Shown: positions 36,474-49,400 of the stretch, piece by piece
Layout of the letters: each line of letters opens with the position of its first letter
Numbering within the stretch: the stretch's first letter is position 1
From: Asterias rubens
Lineage: Eukaryota; Echinodermata; Asteroidea; Forcipulatida; Asteriidae
Assembly: GCF_902459465.1 (NCBI RefSeq)
Contig: NC_047062.1
Span: 20,233,703 to 20,297,702 of the forward strand
Length of the DNA stretch: 64,000 bases
Direction: 5' to 3'
Position numbers and translations under genes: made by a program
Notes under the pieces: model-generated
Databases searched by the model: none
Told to the model about the DNA's origin: nothing
The model's input: the letters and a program-made list of their open reading frames with translations, nothing else

Positions 36474-39400
36474 CTACAAACTTACATGGTTCTGTTGAGG
36501 CATGGTGGCTTTCTGGTCTTGATGGGTCACATTGTTTTTGTTGATAAGACGGTACTGCATTAACACAAAGAGAATAAAAACACAGTGAGAGGCTGAGTTC
36601 AAATTTGTGACCAGAATGTAAGGATGGAGTACAAAACAATTTGCTGTATCTGCTGCTGGCATCACACTGGTCATACTGGTGCTTTCAACATTGCGTCAAC
36701 ATCATTTATCAATGATTCTTGTGATTTGTACAAAAATGAATGCCAGACGAAGTTAATAAGCTCTTTTGAGGTGTGGCGGACACAATGCTTCAACACTGTA
36801 AAGTTGTGGTAAATTTGTGCGTATTGACCATAGAAATAGAACATATTGTTATTCAGTGAAGTGTGCATTTTAGGCAACGCGGCGTTTACACGTAAACCTA
36901 ATGACCACCAACATGGTGAGCGTGGCATCAGTCCAGCATGTGACGCGCGCGTATCACGTCCGCCATACCTCAAAAAGGCTTATGGAATTTTGTCAACCCA
37001 GCAGTAATGGCAGCACACAGCTTTCATTTGAATGAATCTATTGTTTATTTTAACAGCAATAGACAAAAGTTTCTGACACTACTTCTAATGTTACTTACCA
37101 CAATAAACACAACCAAGGCAACGACGATGCAAAACACTACAACTCCAATCAGGCTGAAGATTATCATCTTCAATTTACGACGTTGTGTCAATTCTGCAGA
37201 GTTGAAAATAAAAAGTTATGATCAGAACTTGAAGGTTTGGGAGTTATACATTACACTTGGGAAAGGTAGCAGATATCTTGTTTTCAAGATCATCTTATAA
37301 ACATTTCAGCAAAAACTTTTACACGATGTAAAAATCGAAACAACTTTCCTGTTAGGGAGACAAAAATCAAATAAACAGCATATAATTATTTAAGAGGAAT
37401 AACAGCATTTGTTATTTTTCTTAAACAAAGGTCTCACCAAAACCAACGCTCCAGAGAAATTTGTTTCTTAAAGTTAAGAAAATAGCACTTGAAGCGGTTA
37501 GCAATTTTGATATAGTAGGATCTTAGACAAGACAAGTTGTAAAGGCTTACCACAGTGGGTTTTTTGAGCACATATCACCTGACCGTCAAAACAAGAGCTG
37601 CAAAAAATAAATAAATGGTGAGCCTCAGTTTTACAATCTTATCCCCAGGCTCCAGTGAACACTGGCCTCCTAAAATCATCAGCAAGTTTGCATGGTGAAG
37701 CCCAAAGGCACCAGACCACATAATTACCCCCAAAGACTAAGACAGACTTGGAAGACATGCTATCAAGCTGCAACAAAAACAGTTTCTAAATATTATTTTT
37801 ACCATCTTATGCTGGAGGAAATCCCCAGTCAATTATTCCAGGGAAAAAAACACGCTATCAGGAGGGTCTGAAAAACACAATCCACACAGTGTCTAAAGGT
37901 CCTAGGGTTGGAATGTGAGGAAAGATTCGCCAATTCGACTGGCTGTCTAAAAGACATTACTTGCTCAGCCCCCTGAGATTTATGAATACTGTCAAGAGGA
38001 GACTTACCAGTAGCTACATCCATCTTCATCATAAATGTCCTCATCCATGTAGACATCTCCATTGTATTCGCACACTGTGAGTGAATAGAGAACATTCATG
38101 TTATGGAAAGGTTTGCGGTAACACCATGTATTGACTATCTCTAATGAGTTGGGGTGGTTCTAAAATGAACCGTTGGTTTCAACTTGTCGTTTTGATTCAG
38201 TATGCTCTGATCGTCTTCTTGAGAAAGTAAACGTTCATGTTTACATCTTGCATTCTGTCGCAGACTTATAAACCAGCAAACTGATGCTGAAGTGAAAGCT
38301 GCAGTAACGTTTTTTATACTGTTTTCCTCCAAAGTAACACATGACAAAGTGGCGGTTCTGAATAGCTGTTTCCTTTGACCTTTTTACTCAAAACTCAACA
38401 AGCTTGCTAACCTTCATGTAAAATCATTCATTTTAACTTACTTTTATAGTCCCAACGTCAACACAAATGGAAACCCTAACAGATTATGGGTGAATTTGTT
38501 ATTCCGAAGCATGTGAGTAACTATCTATAGAAGAACAGGAAGGAGAAAACCGGCAAGAACAAAAGAGAAAAAGATAATATTGCTATACTTTTGTACACAG
38601 AAAGTGAAGAAAAAAGTGGAAATCAGCTGAAAAGAGGAAGTCTCACACGCCTGTATTGTACATGTTCATTCACATCTTTCATAAAAGGGAACAATTTTTG
38701 GCAAATCATAAGACTGGTCTGAAATGACCCCTTACCATGTGCTGGTTCTGAGCAGGCATAACCCCCACATTCTTCGACCCAGCAACACTTCTCATCCCCG
38801 GTGCAGTGTTTGTCGCTAGAGCACGATGAGGAGCAGTTGCTCATTGGGTTCCACTCTGAACCTACACCAACTGGTACATCCCCCTTGCAAAGGCCGACCT
38901 TATTTTCTGAAAGATGAGTAAAAAGTAGGGATTAGTTTCAACAGATAATAGCTCTCTCATCAGGAGTAAATCAACTAAGAAAATAATTTTAAATCCAGTC
39001 ATCAATAAATCTGAATTAACAAAGTGCAATAGTGTGATTCTGATTCTGTTTTTGCTAAGCAAGATTTTGCTGTGCTTAGCAGGTTTTTGTGCTTAATACA
39101 GGCTCTATGAAACTGGGCCCAGGAGTCTTTCGTATATAGATTTGTCAATAGTGTATACAGTATGCCGTGCTGATTATGAGTCAGAGGTCATATGAATTAC
39201 ACTGGCGTCAAGTCTCACATCCACAAAACTCCTGTGTGATCGTCTCTTCATTTGTCCATCATATTTATTGTTTGGAGTCAGTTACAGTTACCCTCACATT
39301 ATTTGGGATAGTGGCATCGTGGACACATTGAAGGACAGATTGAAATTTAACTTGTTTCAAACAGCTTTTCAGAAATCTTTTCTTTCTTCCCTTCGTCTTT

Positions 39401-40949
39401 ACTGTTTCTTCTTCCTTGTCTGTTTCTACTATTGTTCTTTTTCATGCACTTTGAGCACCTTATTTAGGTGGATATTGCACAATATAAATATTCATCATTA
39501 TCATTACTGGTATTTTGTGTACCGAAATACTAACTGTCTTAGGTTGAGATCCTGTAACTAGGAAACAATAATGTTAAAAACCTACCCTCAGTTTTCTCTG
39601 GGGTTGTGCAGAGCTTGCTGCAACCATTGTAGCAACACTTTTTAAACTCTGGACACTCTTGATCAACGTCACATGGAGGAGGGTCAATACATAAAGCCCC
39701 AATGGTATCATTGACCACTGGACACACACCTGCATGGGGTACTGGAGAATCAAAAACCAAGTTGTTAGTTTGTAAAACGTCTATTTTACTTGAGGAAAAT
39801 GTCTCTCTAAGACTTCATTCCTTTGAAAAGCATTGTTTCTCAAAATATTCTTTACTGCATCAACAGCTGCAGTGCTTACTAAGTAAGTTTTTATGGTCAT
39901 TCGTTTTTTATGGAGTCAATACTGAAACTAGGGAAATTATTTTAGTAACAGACTAACACCATGGAACCGTGGTAACACATGAGACAATTTTCACAATGTT
40001 ACTAACAGTAACAGGATCTCTCAACCTCAATTTTTTTTCTACATATCGTTTTTGCAAAATAATGAACTAAACGGATGGGTAGTCGTGTACGTACATGATA
40101 TTTATCTATCATGTACGTACATTAAAACAACTATGTATGTACATGACAACTCCCGACTTGTTGTGTACGTACTACCATCCTGAGTGATAGTTATCGTGTA
40201 AGATTGATCTGTTTACACATTTACTATCATGTACATGTATGTACATGATACTTTTTTAGTACAATGCGCACGTACAAGATAGTTATTGTGTTCATACACT
40301 AACGCTTCCATAGATTTATAAGGTTAAAATTTCACCTTAGAAGTCAAGAACTTTAGGTACCTTCAAACTTCACAGGATATTGGCAAACCGTTCCGCAGCC
40401 ATTTCCACAACATTTCTTGTAAGAGAAGCAGTCGTTGTCCGATGTGCACTCATTTATGCAGATGCCAGCCTGGTATCGGGTGACAGGTGGGCAATGTTTT
40501 GCCTCACTGTCTAATAAAAACAAATGAAGTGATGATGAAAGGTGAAGTTCCCCCCATTTCTTTTTCAATTAAAAACAGCATATATAATGGGAACAATTAA
40601 ATAAATTATTAATAGTAGGTCTACAGGTCATTGTTATTGTTTTAAATTAATTAAGCTAAACCATTCATTCAACATTTTAAGGCCCAGGGTAAACTCCAAA
40701 TTGAAAGTTGGAACGTTGAAAGGAATTGGAACCCAACAGCACAGGACAAATCGAGAGCCCATTTGTATGCCAAGTTATAATCCTCTCATAACCCAAGAAG
40801 ACGAGAGAGTTGTCATTTCGTTTCAACTGAATTCCCTGTTAAATAGGCAAAAAGTGAAGTTGTTCTTACGTACCTGCTGTCACAGACACGGAAGCAAGGG
40901 CGACGACACAAAACCAAATGCTGTGAGTGTCACTGTCACTGATCCGCAT
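36474..40949 (-). CDS. membrane-anchored protein with three WAP domains and a VWC-like domain
   Basis: Coding exons in transcript order: 40949-40874, 40510-40361, 39741-39586, 38906-38736, 38074-38008, 37597-37551, 37193-37099, 36554-36474. All introns are GT-AG and in frame. The product is about 280 residues. A signal peptide (1-25, WFCVVALASVSVTA) is followed by three eight-cysteine WAP domains, one per exon (26-75, 76-127, 128-184), with KCC...C...C cores. A VWC-like module follows (186-222, CEYNGDVY ... CSYCSCFDGQVIC), split over two exons. A transmembrane helix (about 232-254) and a short tail complete it. WAP domains often inhibit serine proteases or act in defence; membrane anchoring suggests a cell-surface role, by inference. 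RRKLK precedes the helix on the side that should be outside, which is unusual. Exon 8 may instead splice on at CAT|GTAAGT (36485) into an unseen tail exon; read through, it ends NHVSL-stop. Confidence 0.88.
36757..36982. mobile_element. MITE family E copy
   Basis: The ends TAAGCTCTTTTGAGGTGTGGCGGA and TCCGCCATACCTCAAAAAGGCTTA are inverted repeats. It lies in the last intron of the WAP gene. The interior (AAACCTAATGACCACCAACATGG, GTGACGCGCG) matches the right end of the window near 63880-63980. Confidence 0.65.
40087..40120. repeat. GTACGTACATGATA palindrome in a GTAC-rich patch
   Basis: A perfect 14-bp inverted repeat (40087-40100 and 40107-40120) sits in a 200-bp stretch of WAP intron 2. 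Several more partial copies of ATGTACATGAT(A) run to about 40290. Confidence 0.6.
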
Positions 40950-41106
40950 GTTCACAGTGTTGTTGAGTTTTTATCTTGACGAACGACAACACAGATAACG
41001 ACAAGATAAAGATGAGGGATCTATTCTATAACACTATACGGGCTTCAAAAACTGAATCTTACAGATTGATGACTCCAAAACAATTTATAGTAATTTTTGC
41101 CTGAGA

Positions 41107-41114
41107 TGACGTCA
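41107..41114 (-). promoter_or_regulatory. CRE site upstream of the WAP gene
   Basis: A full palindromic CRE, TGACGTCA, lies 158 bp upstream of the WAP gene's start codon. No other promoter element is convincing. Confidence 0.3.
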
Positions 41115-42159
41115 AATAACTCTTTGTAATGGTAGGTGTTCAAGTACATCTATCGACGAGAGGAACGGTGACACACTTGTGACTTTGTGTGTGGACCGGT
41201 ACTGAACGGTACTTGTTACCCGCACACAAACAATAACAACCTCGACGACCCGAGTTCATTTTGTAAACAACACACGGTACGGTGGCTCTAAAGAGACACC
41301 CAAAAACTATAAATCTCGTACAGGAAAAGTCCGTGTTTTAAGAAGAGTATTTAATTCCTACATTAAACTAACCAAGCAGTTTGTAAAAAAGTCCTTCAAA
41401 TGCAATGGTCATACAATTGATCATGCTGGCACGCGGTTGACAGATAATAAACATTTATTGTCGACGGCCTTTACTGGAGGACAGGTAATGTCATCAAATA
41501 CAGTAATTGTAAATTTCCGGGCGTTTTTCTACGTCCATGGTTTGTCCGAGACCGCTTCGAGACCCATTGGCAGCAGAAAATTTGATTGGACATTTTCTGT
41601 TATTGAATAAATGTAACCATTTTGGAGGTAGAAATTGATGAAACATAAAGAACTACATAATGAACTCTTTGAAGTAAAATTTTATTATTTCCGATACAAA
41701 ATGCATATCTACTTAAGGTTTAAAAAGGATTAATTCCGGGGATTTATTTACGCATATTGTTTTTTACTCAATCCTGACAGACAAAATGCAAATTTCCGGT
41801 TAAATGATTTTTGTTTAGAAAGGGGTTTTAAAAAGTAAAAATAAACCATTTATGGTGCTTTTAGATATTGTTTTTATATGACGGATAGCTTATTTATATA
41901 CGGTGTACTATCATACACTATTCATATATAAACTATTTCATATTATGTAACTAGTTATTGGCCGATATTTCGTAGAGTTGGCCGTCTATAAATGTCGTTC
42001 TTGACGAGAGATACAAGTCAGTGTTACAGGCTCTTCGCAACATTAGTTTGTTTTCAATATAACTGCTCATATCATTATCTTGGTTAATAAATACGGTATC
42101 ACAAGCATTATTTATCCAATTCTTGTATCCTGATATGGCCAATCTAAAACGTACACATG

Positions 42160-42960
42160 ATCAGCATCTTAAAGGTAGGCATACAAAACTTACCGGTGTC
42201 AGATGCAATTGTGTCCGCCATGCAATACTGTCCACTCCGGACACTTTTGCATATGCAATCGTGTCCGGGGTTATGCAAAAACCGTCCGGCGGACATGTAC
42301 ATGACTGTATGATGTGCGCGCGTAAGCGAGCGTGCATGCACTGAACCTATACGTATGCGCAGCATGAATATTCACGTGTTTTTTTTATGATTGCAGCGAA
42401 TACCCAACAGCCGAACATTTCCCATGTCATTCATGACACGCACTTAGCTTGTAAAATGGCGAACGTGTTCCGTCTACCAAGGGCGTTTAATTTACTGCAA
42501 GAACGGTTTTTCACGGGGGCGGACACAGCTGCATATGCAAATGTGTCCGGGGGACACAATTGCATGTTGCAGCAGCGTCCGGGCGGACACGACTGTATAT
42601 GCAAAACCGTCCGGGTAACATTACTGCATATGCAATAATGTTCTCCGGATAGTATTGCACAGAGGACATAATTGCATGCGACACCGGTACTCGGTAACGA
42701 GCATTAGAGCTGTTGATGTCGCAGTGAGAGCTGTTGATAGTATACAACATTGTGAGAAAGGGCTCCCTCTGAAGTAACGTAGTTTCTAGAAAGAAGTAAT
42801 TTCTCACTAAAGTATAATTGAGTTCAAGCATCCATCTGAAAGCACACAACTTGTGCGACAAGGGTGTTTTTCTTCCATTATATATTATCTCGCAACTTCG
42901 ACGACAAAAATACAAATTTTCACAGGTTTCTTGTTTTTTCACAATCAATTCTTGAAACGC
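42160..42960 (+). mobile_element. MITE family A copy carrying a nested foldback element
   Basis: Family A sequence is visible at both flanks (CATACAAAACTTAC before, CTCGGTAACGAGCATTAGAGC after) and continues to about 42960. The first part is shortened by a deletion. The interruption at 42192-42688 is a separate element. Confidence 0.6.
42192..42688. mobile_element. foldback element of alternating ATGCAAT and TGTCCGG motifs
   Basis: The ends CCGGTGTCAGATGCAATTGTG and CATAATTGCATGCGACACCGG are imperfect inverted repeats. The interior alternates TATGCAA(A/T) with (T)GTCCGG or its complement about ten times, including one exact octamer ATGCAAAT near 42535. It is non-coding. Confidence 0.65.
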
Positions 42961-43437
42961 GTCCGATGGATTTTCTCTTATCCTTATTATTGGCCAAACT
43001 AAAACATATAAGTCCTGTATAATAGGCCTAGTGCCTTCAGGTAACTATTATAATACTCGACATTGCGGAAAACTTGATTCTAATAAACGGATACTCTTGG
43101 TTAATTGCTTGTTGTACTTGCATAATTATACTAATCCTCAATCACGGATTTTATTCACAATCGTCTTTAGTTTGTGTCATACTGTTTTAAGAGTCAGATG
43201 ACTGTTCTTATATAATAGGCCTATACCTGCGTGCTTATCTGTTTTGCCTGCAACCTTGATCAGAATAAAATGTTTTTTTTTTCTGATCTCGAAATAAATA
43301 GGCAATTGTTAACTTACAATAAACTTTTATGCCGAATTTATCATTCATTTGATTGATTGATATTACTGAAATGACCTTATAGTCTTCGTCAAAACGGAGT
43401 CAAGTTTATAAAGAGTTGCTTCGGAAACCCACACCCT

Positions 43438-43443
43438 TTTATT
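43438..43443 (-). terminator. candidate polyadenylation signal of the kinase gene
   Basis: AATAAA on the minus strand lies 42-47 bp after the receptor kinase stop codon. It is plausible for a very short 3' UTR but untested. Confidence 0.3.
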
Positions 43444-43484
43444 CTAGGTGCCTTAAGATCTTGAAACCATTTATATGCACGCCT

Positions 43485-46400
43485 TTATAATATCTCATCG
43501 AATTCTTCCATCAGCTGTGTGTCGTCATAAATGTCGTCATCCAGTTTATCCAACAGCAGGTAACCCTGTCAGAGAAAAATACACTTATTAATCTTCGAGT
43601 AGACATTTAGAACTTAACTTTAATTCCCGGTCCGATGTGCTCGATATACAGCTTTCCAAATGGAACATGTTAATGCACTTTTACATAAGTCAGCGCCATT
43701 GTGCTTTTTCTGAGTGAATTTAATCACTGTAAGATAGCTCACAAGCCTGGGGAAACATTCAAACATAATTTATGTAAACCAGAAACACTGAGGTAACCAC
43801 CCCCTTTTCCATGACATGTGTTCTAGGGTTCGTTAACGTGCAATTACCAATCCCATAGGACACGGTTGCGTTGATTGTGCGCTCTATAATGTATTAGCCT
43901 TAAACTTGGGAACGTATTGTTTTAAGATGAGAGCAAGAAGCTCATACCATTTCCTCGGTGAATATTTTGTCCAACTGCTCATAAAGACTTTGAAAAGATG
44001 GCCGCTCAGCTGGATTCTGAAGCCAGCAGCTCAACATCATTGAGTACCTATATCATACAAAACACATTGCGAATAATTATGGATGTTTTAAAATAATTGT
44101 ATATTTTTGTTTTAAATTTGTTGGTGCCCGATGGGTCTTCAATGCCATAGCCACTGCAGGCCGGATAGGAATTGTCGGCTACGGCTACGAAGGTTGTTGC
44201 TACGTCATAATGACGCGGTGATGACGTATAGCCATACACAAATTCGGACTCAGCACTATTTTGGTAGGCCTCCTTTACATAACTTGTATCAACTTTATAG
44301 TCATTTTTTTATTTTTATTTATTTTTTATTTTATAATTACAAATCATTTACATGTGTCATAAAATAAACTTACATCTGTTCATTGCAGCTTTGTGGACTC
44401 GGCATACGGTAGCCATTCTGTAGTTTGCTTACCATGGTCTTAACGGACATGAGCGGGTACGGCCGGTGTCCTGTAATGCAACCAAATTTAGGTTAAGAAA
44501 TCAGTTGTCGATTAGGGCCTTTATTAAGGTTCTCAGTGTTCTCACTCTACAAGCCTAAGGCGTGACTGCAAAGATTATCCAACCCTATTAAAAACAAAAA
44601 CAAAATCGATTACCAATTAATAAACATGACTCTTACCAAGCGTGGCCAACTCCCACAGAAGAACCCCAAAAGACCATACGTCACTTTCCGATGTGTACAC
44701 GTCACTGACTAAAGATTCCAGCGCCATCCAGCGCATCGGTAGAGGTCTCTGCAAATTAATGATTTCAAATAGTTTCGGTGAAAACAATATCATGTTATTT
44801 ATATGCCTATATTTTTTTGCTCCCTTCGTTAATGAGACACTATGCCTTTAATCGGCGTTTTGGGCTATAAAAAGTTTGTATGGTTTTTTTTAAATCAGGA
44901 GGGCGTATACGACTGGAAAGATGCTTTAAAAGTAGAACATAATGATCCACACGAATATGCCTTGAAATTGTGTGGTTTTCACCGCCATTTTGTAGAGTTA
45001 AACAATCCGTTCATTGCTCTCGGAAGTGTGTTCACGTTCATATTCTTGTTGACAAAAACATCCATGCTTGCAATGTCTAAGAAGTTGTTGTTTGCTACCT
45101 CGAAGCCGCCGTGGTACTTGCGCAAAATATTGTCTTTCGAGTGATCATTCCAACAGCCAACTGGGGCTGAGAAATTTGCCAAGGGCCTGAAAGTTCAAGC
45201 TTGATAATGAAAGAGGCGTTGGTACAGAGGTCTCACCATAAGCCATTATGAGGTATATATGGTGGAAACAATGCCAGGACACTAAGTAGGTTTGGGTTGA
45301 TTTGTCTGATACACCCAAACCAAACTGTGCACTCCTATGGTGTCCGCATCTCAACAAGGCTAATAGAGCAAAGATGGTCTCACCTTAGATTTTCGGATGT
45401 AGATCCGTTCATGTGTGATATCCCGAGAGAGGCCGAAATCAGACACCTTGCATTCCATGTTGTCACTGATCAACACATTACGAGCAGCCAGATCACGGTG
45501 GATGCACTTGAGAGGGCAAACAAAAATAGTAAGCGCGGGCAATTAAAGATTGCTATTATTCCTACTTACCTCAATTAAACATTGAATGCATAAACGTAAA
45601 TCTATCGAACATCCAAATAAGAACAAAGGATGGTCGTTTTATCCATGAACATCATGACCGCCACAGCGGAACATACAACACGAAGACAACGACCACGCCC
45701 CACAGCCACTGCAGGTGTGGCTGCTCTAAATTCTGTTTATCACCACAGTCAAAAGTAACTGTACAGAACGCATTCACAATATATAAGGTCCCACAAACTC
45801 TTTTTTCAAACATGGTGAAACTGGTTTTGAGTTTTTACCATTTTCGAAGACAAGAAACTCATTCCACTCGCCACATCTCTGGCACACTTGACCAAGGTCT
45901 GTGAGAGTCTCTTGCTGTAGCCAGTGGAGTTTGCATAGACTGGGTCTTGAGTTTTGCACTCGTTGAGGTAGCTCTTCAGATTACCTTTAGCAAGGTACTC
46001 CATTATGATATAAATGGGATCTATGGAGTCAAACAGTTGAACATCGAAACTTCACAATTCGAGATGATAGAGGATGAAAGGTCAGGAATGTACTTGGCTT
46101 GGCACTGCCATATGGATATGTTGTTGATACTCTAACACATCAAATTGGCCTATAGTATGAATAGTTTGAATATAAAATAATAATGTATACTTTTAAATGG
46201 TGGCAGCGGTGGGATGGAAAGGAATGAAACACAGATGACAGATTCTTTAGGCGAATGGCTATAACTATGGTTTTCTGCACCGACTCTCACTGATTGTTGC
46301 TGTTGTTGTTGTTGTTATTATTAGTGAAGAGTATTTCATGAACTGTTGCCCCACCACCCTCGGGTCGGGACACTGTTGTGTTATTGATCCGACCGACTGA

Positions 46401-49400
46401 CTATAAGCTTTCTTATTGGTAGTGAATGAATGGTTAACTGATGATGTCTCTTTTTTTATCAGTTGACACAAAGTAACTGTGACATTTATTATAACATAAA
46501 TGTTTAATCTATTGTAATATTAAGAGCCTCGATTTAAGATCACTCTGCACTATAATACCGTACAGCAATGGCTTGCACGAACTGAGAAACACATGTTTTA
46601 CCTTCTCTTACGCAACATCCCAGCAATCGGACGATGTTTGGATGTGAACCAACTGCTCTCATTAAGTCCAACTCTTGAAGAAGGTCACTCTTGGCCTGAA
46701 TGTCAGCACCCTCTTTTGTAAAAAATAAAATAAAATAAAAATTAAACAAACCATAGTGACACATTTTTCTCATAATTTTTTTTTTATGATCACCGTTTTC
46801 AGTCCCCAAGCATTTTTCATCACCAGGGTGGGCGCCGTGGCTTCGGCGTTCACTGTCGGATAATGGTCATGATTGGTCCTCAGTAACCTAGTCGTCTGCA
46901 TCGTAAATGCAACGGATGATGGAAAACAGATCTCTTTAGCTGAGCTGCTGTGACTGCTGTGTTATTTTTGCGTGAAATAGTTGCAACTTTTTTTCTTTTT
47001 TTAAGTAAACCATCACAAGTTTACCTTTACTGAAATTGGGTGTGGATGATAATCAGCCATTTTGATGGTGGACACACTATCTATGACACTATTTAGTTTG
47101 GGTAAATGTGTTTGCATGCCAAACCAAACAGTGGTCATGATCTATACATTCACCTTTGATTGTTTTAACGGCCACGGTGGTATGTTTCTTGCTTTCTTCG
47201 ATCCCTATTGCTGTGGCCAACAACACCCGTCCGAAGTTTCCTGCACCCAGCTCACCCGTTATCACAATGAGATGCCTCGGGAACGAGAGACTCGTTTCTG
47301 CGTGGAAAGATGTTCCATCTTTGGAGATATCTGGAGGTTTAGAATGACAATGGTCGTCCTCAGTCATGGGCGTCGATCAGGGAAGGGACAGGGGGACATT
47401 AGTCTCCCGACCTTTTGAGGGGAGGGGGGACACAATATTAAAATGTCCCTCCCCCCCCATGTTTTTGACCACCTTTGTCATGAAGCTCAAGTATTGTACT
47501 GTGTGTATTAAACCAGACCATTTGTCCCGCCATCGGCTTCAATCCTGGAGGCAACGGATAACACCACTTTTTTGAAGGGTGTGGGGCACAATATCAAATG
47601 TCCCTCCGTGTTAAATTGTTTGGACGCAGTCATTAAAACAAAATGACTCTACGGCACTGGATTCTATTGGCAATCACTCAAAATAGTTGTTCGCATAAAA
47701 ATTTACTTGGTAACGACCAATGGAGAACTGCTGGTAGTATAAAACAGTGTGAGTAAACGGCACCCTCTGAAGTAACGTAGTTTTTGAGAAAGAGGTAATT
47801 TCTCACTCAAATATTTGAATCTGAAAAAAGGCCTCCGAAGCCTTTTTTGGCATCTAAAAGCACAACAATTAATTTGTGCAACAAGGGTGTTTTTCTTTCA
47901 TTATTTTCTTGCAAGTTCGATGACCTTTTGAGTCCATATTTCACAGGTTTGGTATTTTATGCATATGTTGAAACACACCTAGTGATAGTACTGGTCTTTG
48001 ACAACTACCAAAGGTGTTCAGGGGTGGATTAAGAGTTGAGACTAATCCAATCTCGAGTTAGGACGAGTTACTCGTCCTAACTAATAGGACTAGCCTTAAG
48101 TTTTTCGAACCCAGTGCCTTTTTGCTGATAGTGACAAACTGGTTACTTACCATTGAAGTTTGCTACGTCAGGCACTTCGGGAAATTCGAGGGTTTTGAGC
48201 ACCAGTTGGGATCTGAAGTAAAGATAGAGAAAAGTAAGTCTATGGAATAGGCCTATACGACTGCTGTTTTGATATTGGCTACAGCGATGATTGAAACCAT
48301 TTTTTATTTGTGGAGAAACATAAATAATCGGATCTAAAAAATGGCGGTTCGCGAAGTTCACGAAGTTAAAAGGAAAACCACACACACAATAACGAAGAAT
48401 AAAAAAACCGACAAAGTGACATAATTTAGCAAATTTCTTTTTACGGTCCACGTAAGTCTTCTGATGGGCGCTGCGATGATTTGAACCACTTTCATTTAAA
48501 GCCATTGGACACTTTCGGTAAACAGTACTGTCAAAAGGCCTACACTTCGTGTATCACAACTTATATATAAAATAACAAACCTGTAAAAATTTAGGCTCAA
48601 TCGGTCATCGGAGTCGGGAGAAAATAACGGAAAACCCACCCTTGTTTCCGCACGTTTCGCCGTGTCATGACATGTGTTTACTATAAATCCGTAATTCTCG
48701 ATTGATAATTGTTTTAATGTTTTCTCAAAAAGTAAAAGTATTTCATGGAATAATAATATTTCAAGAGAAGTCTTTTACCATTACCTTCTGTAAACCCTGT
48801 AAGTTGTTTGTAAATCTGTGAACTTTTTTTTTCCTGTTCCGAAAGTGTATAATGGCTTCAAGTTTAAGGAGGAAAAAAATAATCGATTCTACAAAAAGCT
48901 CACAGTTGGCACTTTCAAAATACTTTCCAACCATTTATTTCAAAACAATCGGTTTCATTGCCTTAAGCGCCTAATCCGAAGACAACGTCGCTTATATAAA
49001 AACTGTGTGTATTTGTGGTCTCGATATTACTTGTTTTGTATGAGGAGACAATGAGTGGTTTGACATAATTTTAAAAGGTTGGTGCGACCAAATGAGATTT
49101 GGTTTGCATATAAGGGACAGAATGTATAAACTTCACCCTTCATTTTCGACGATGTCGTGGCCCATTTCTTGTGCCATTTGAGTTCCGTCTCGTCTGTGCT
49201 TCCGTCTGATGACACAAATGGTTAGAGAGGCTGCGACTGCGCCGAAGACCATCACCAACAACGGCACCAACCAAGCTATCATATCTTGGAAAGATACAAA
49301 ACACTATTTAAAGCATAAACTAGCTATGCTGCATAACTGATGACCGCAATGAACAATAATCTATTCCTTCATTTATAAGTTGCTGAACGAAAAGTGGTGA

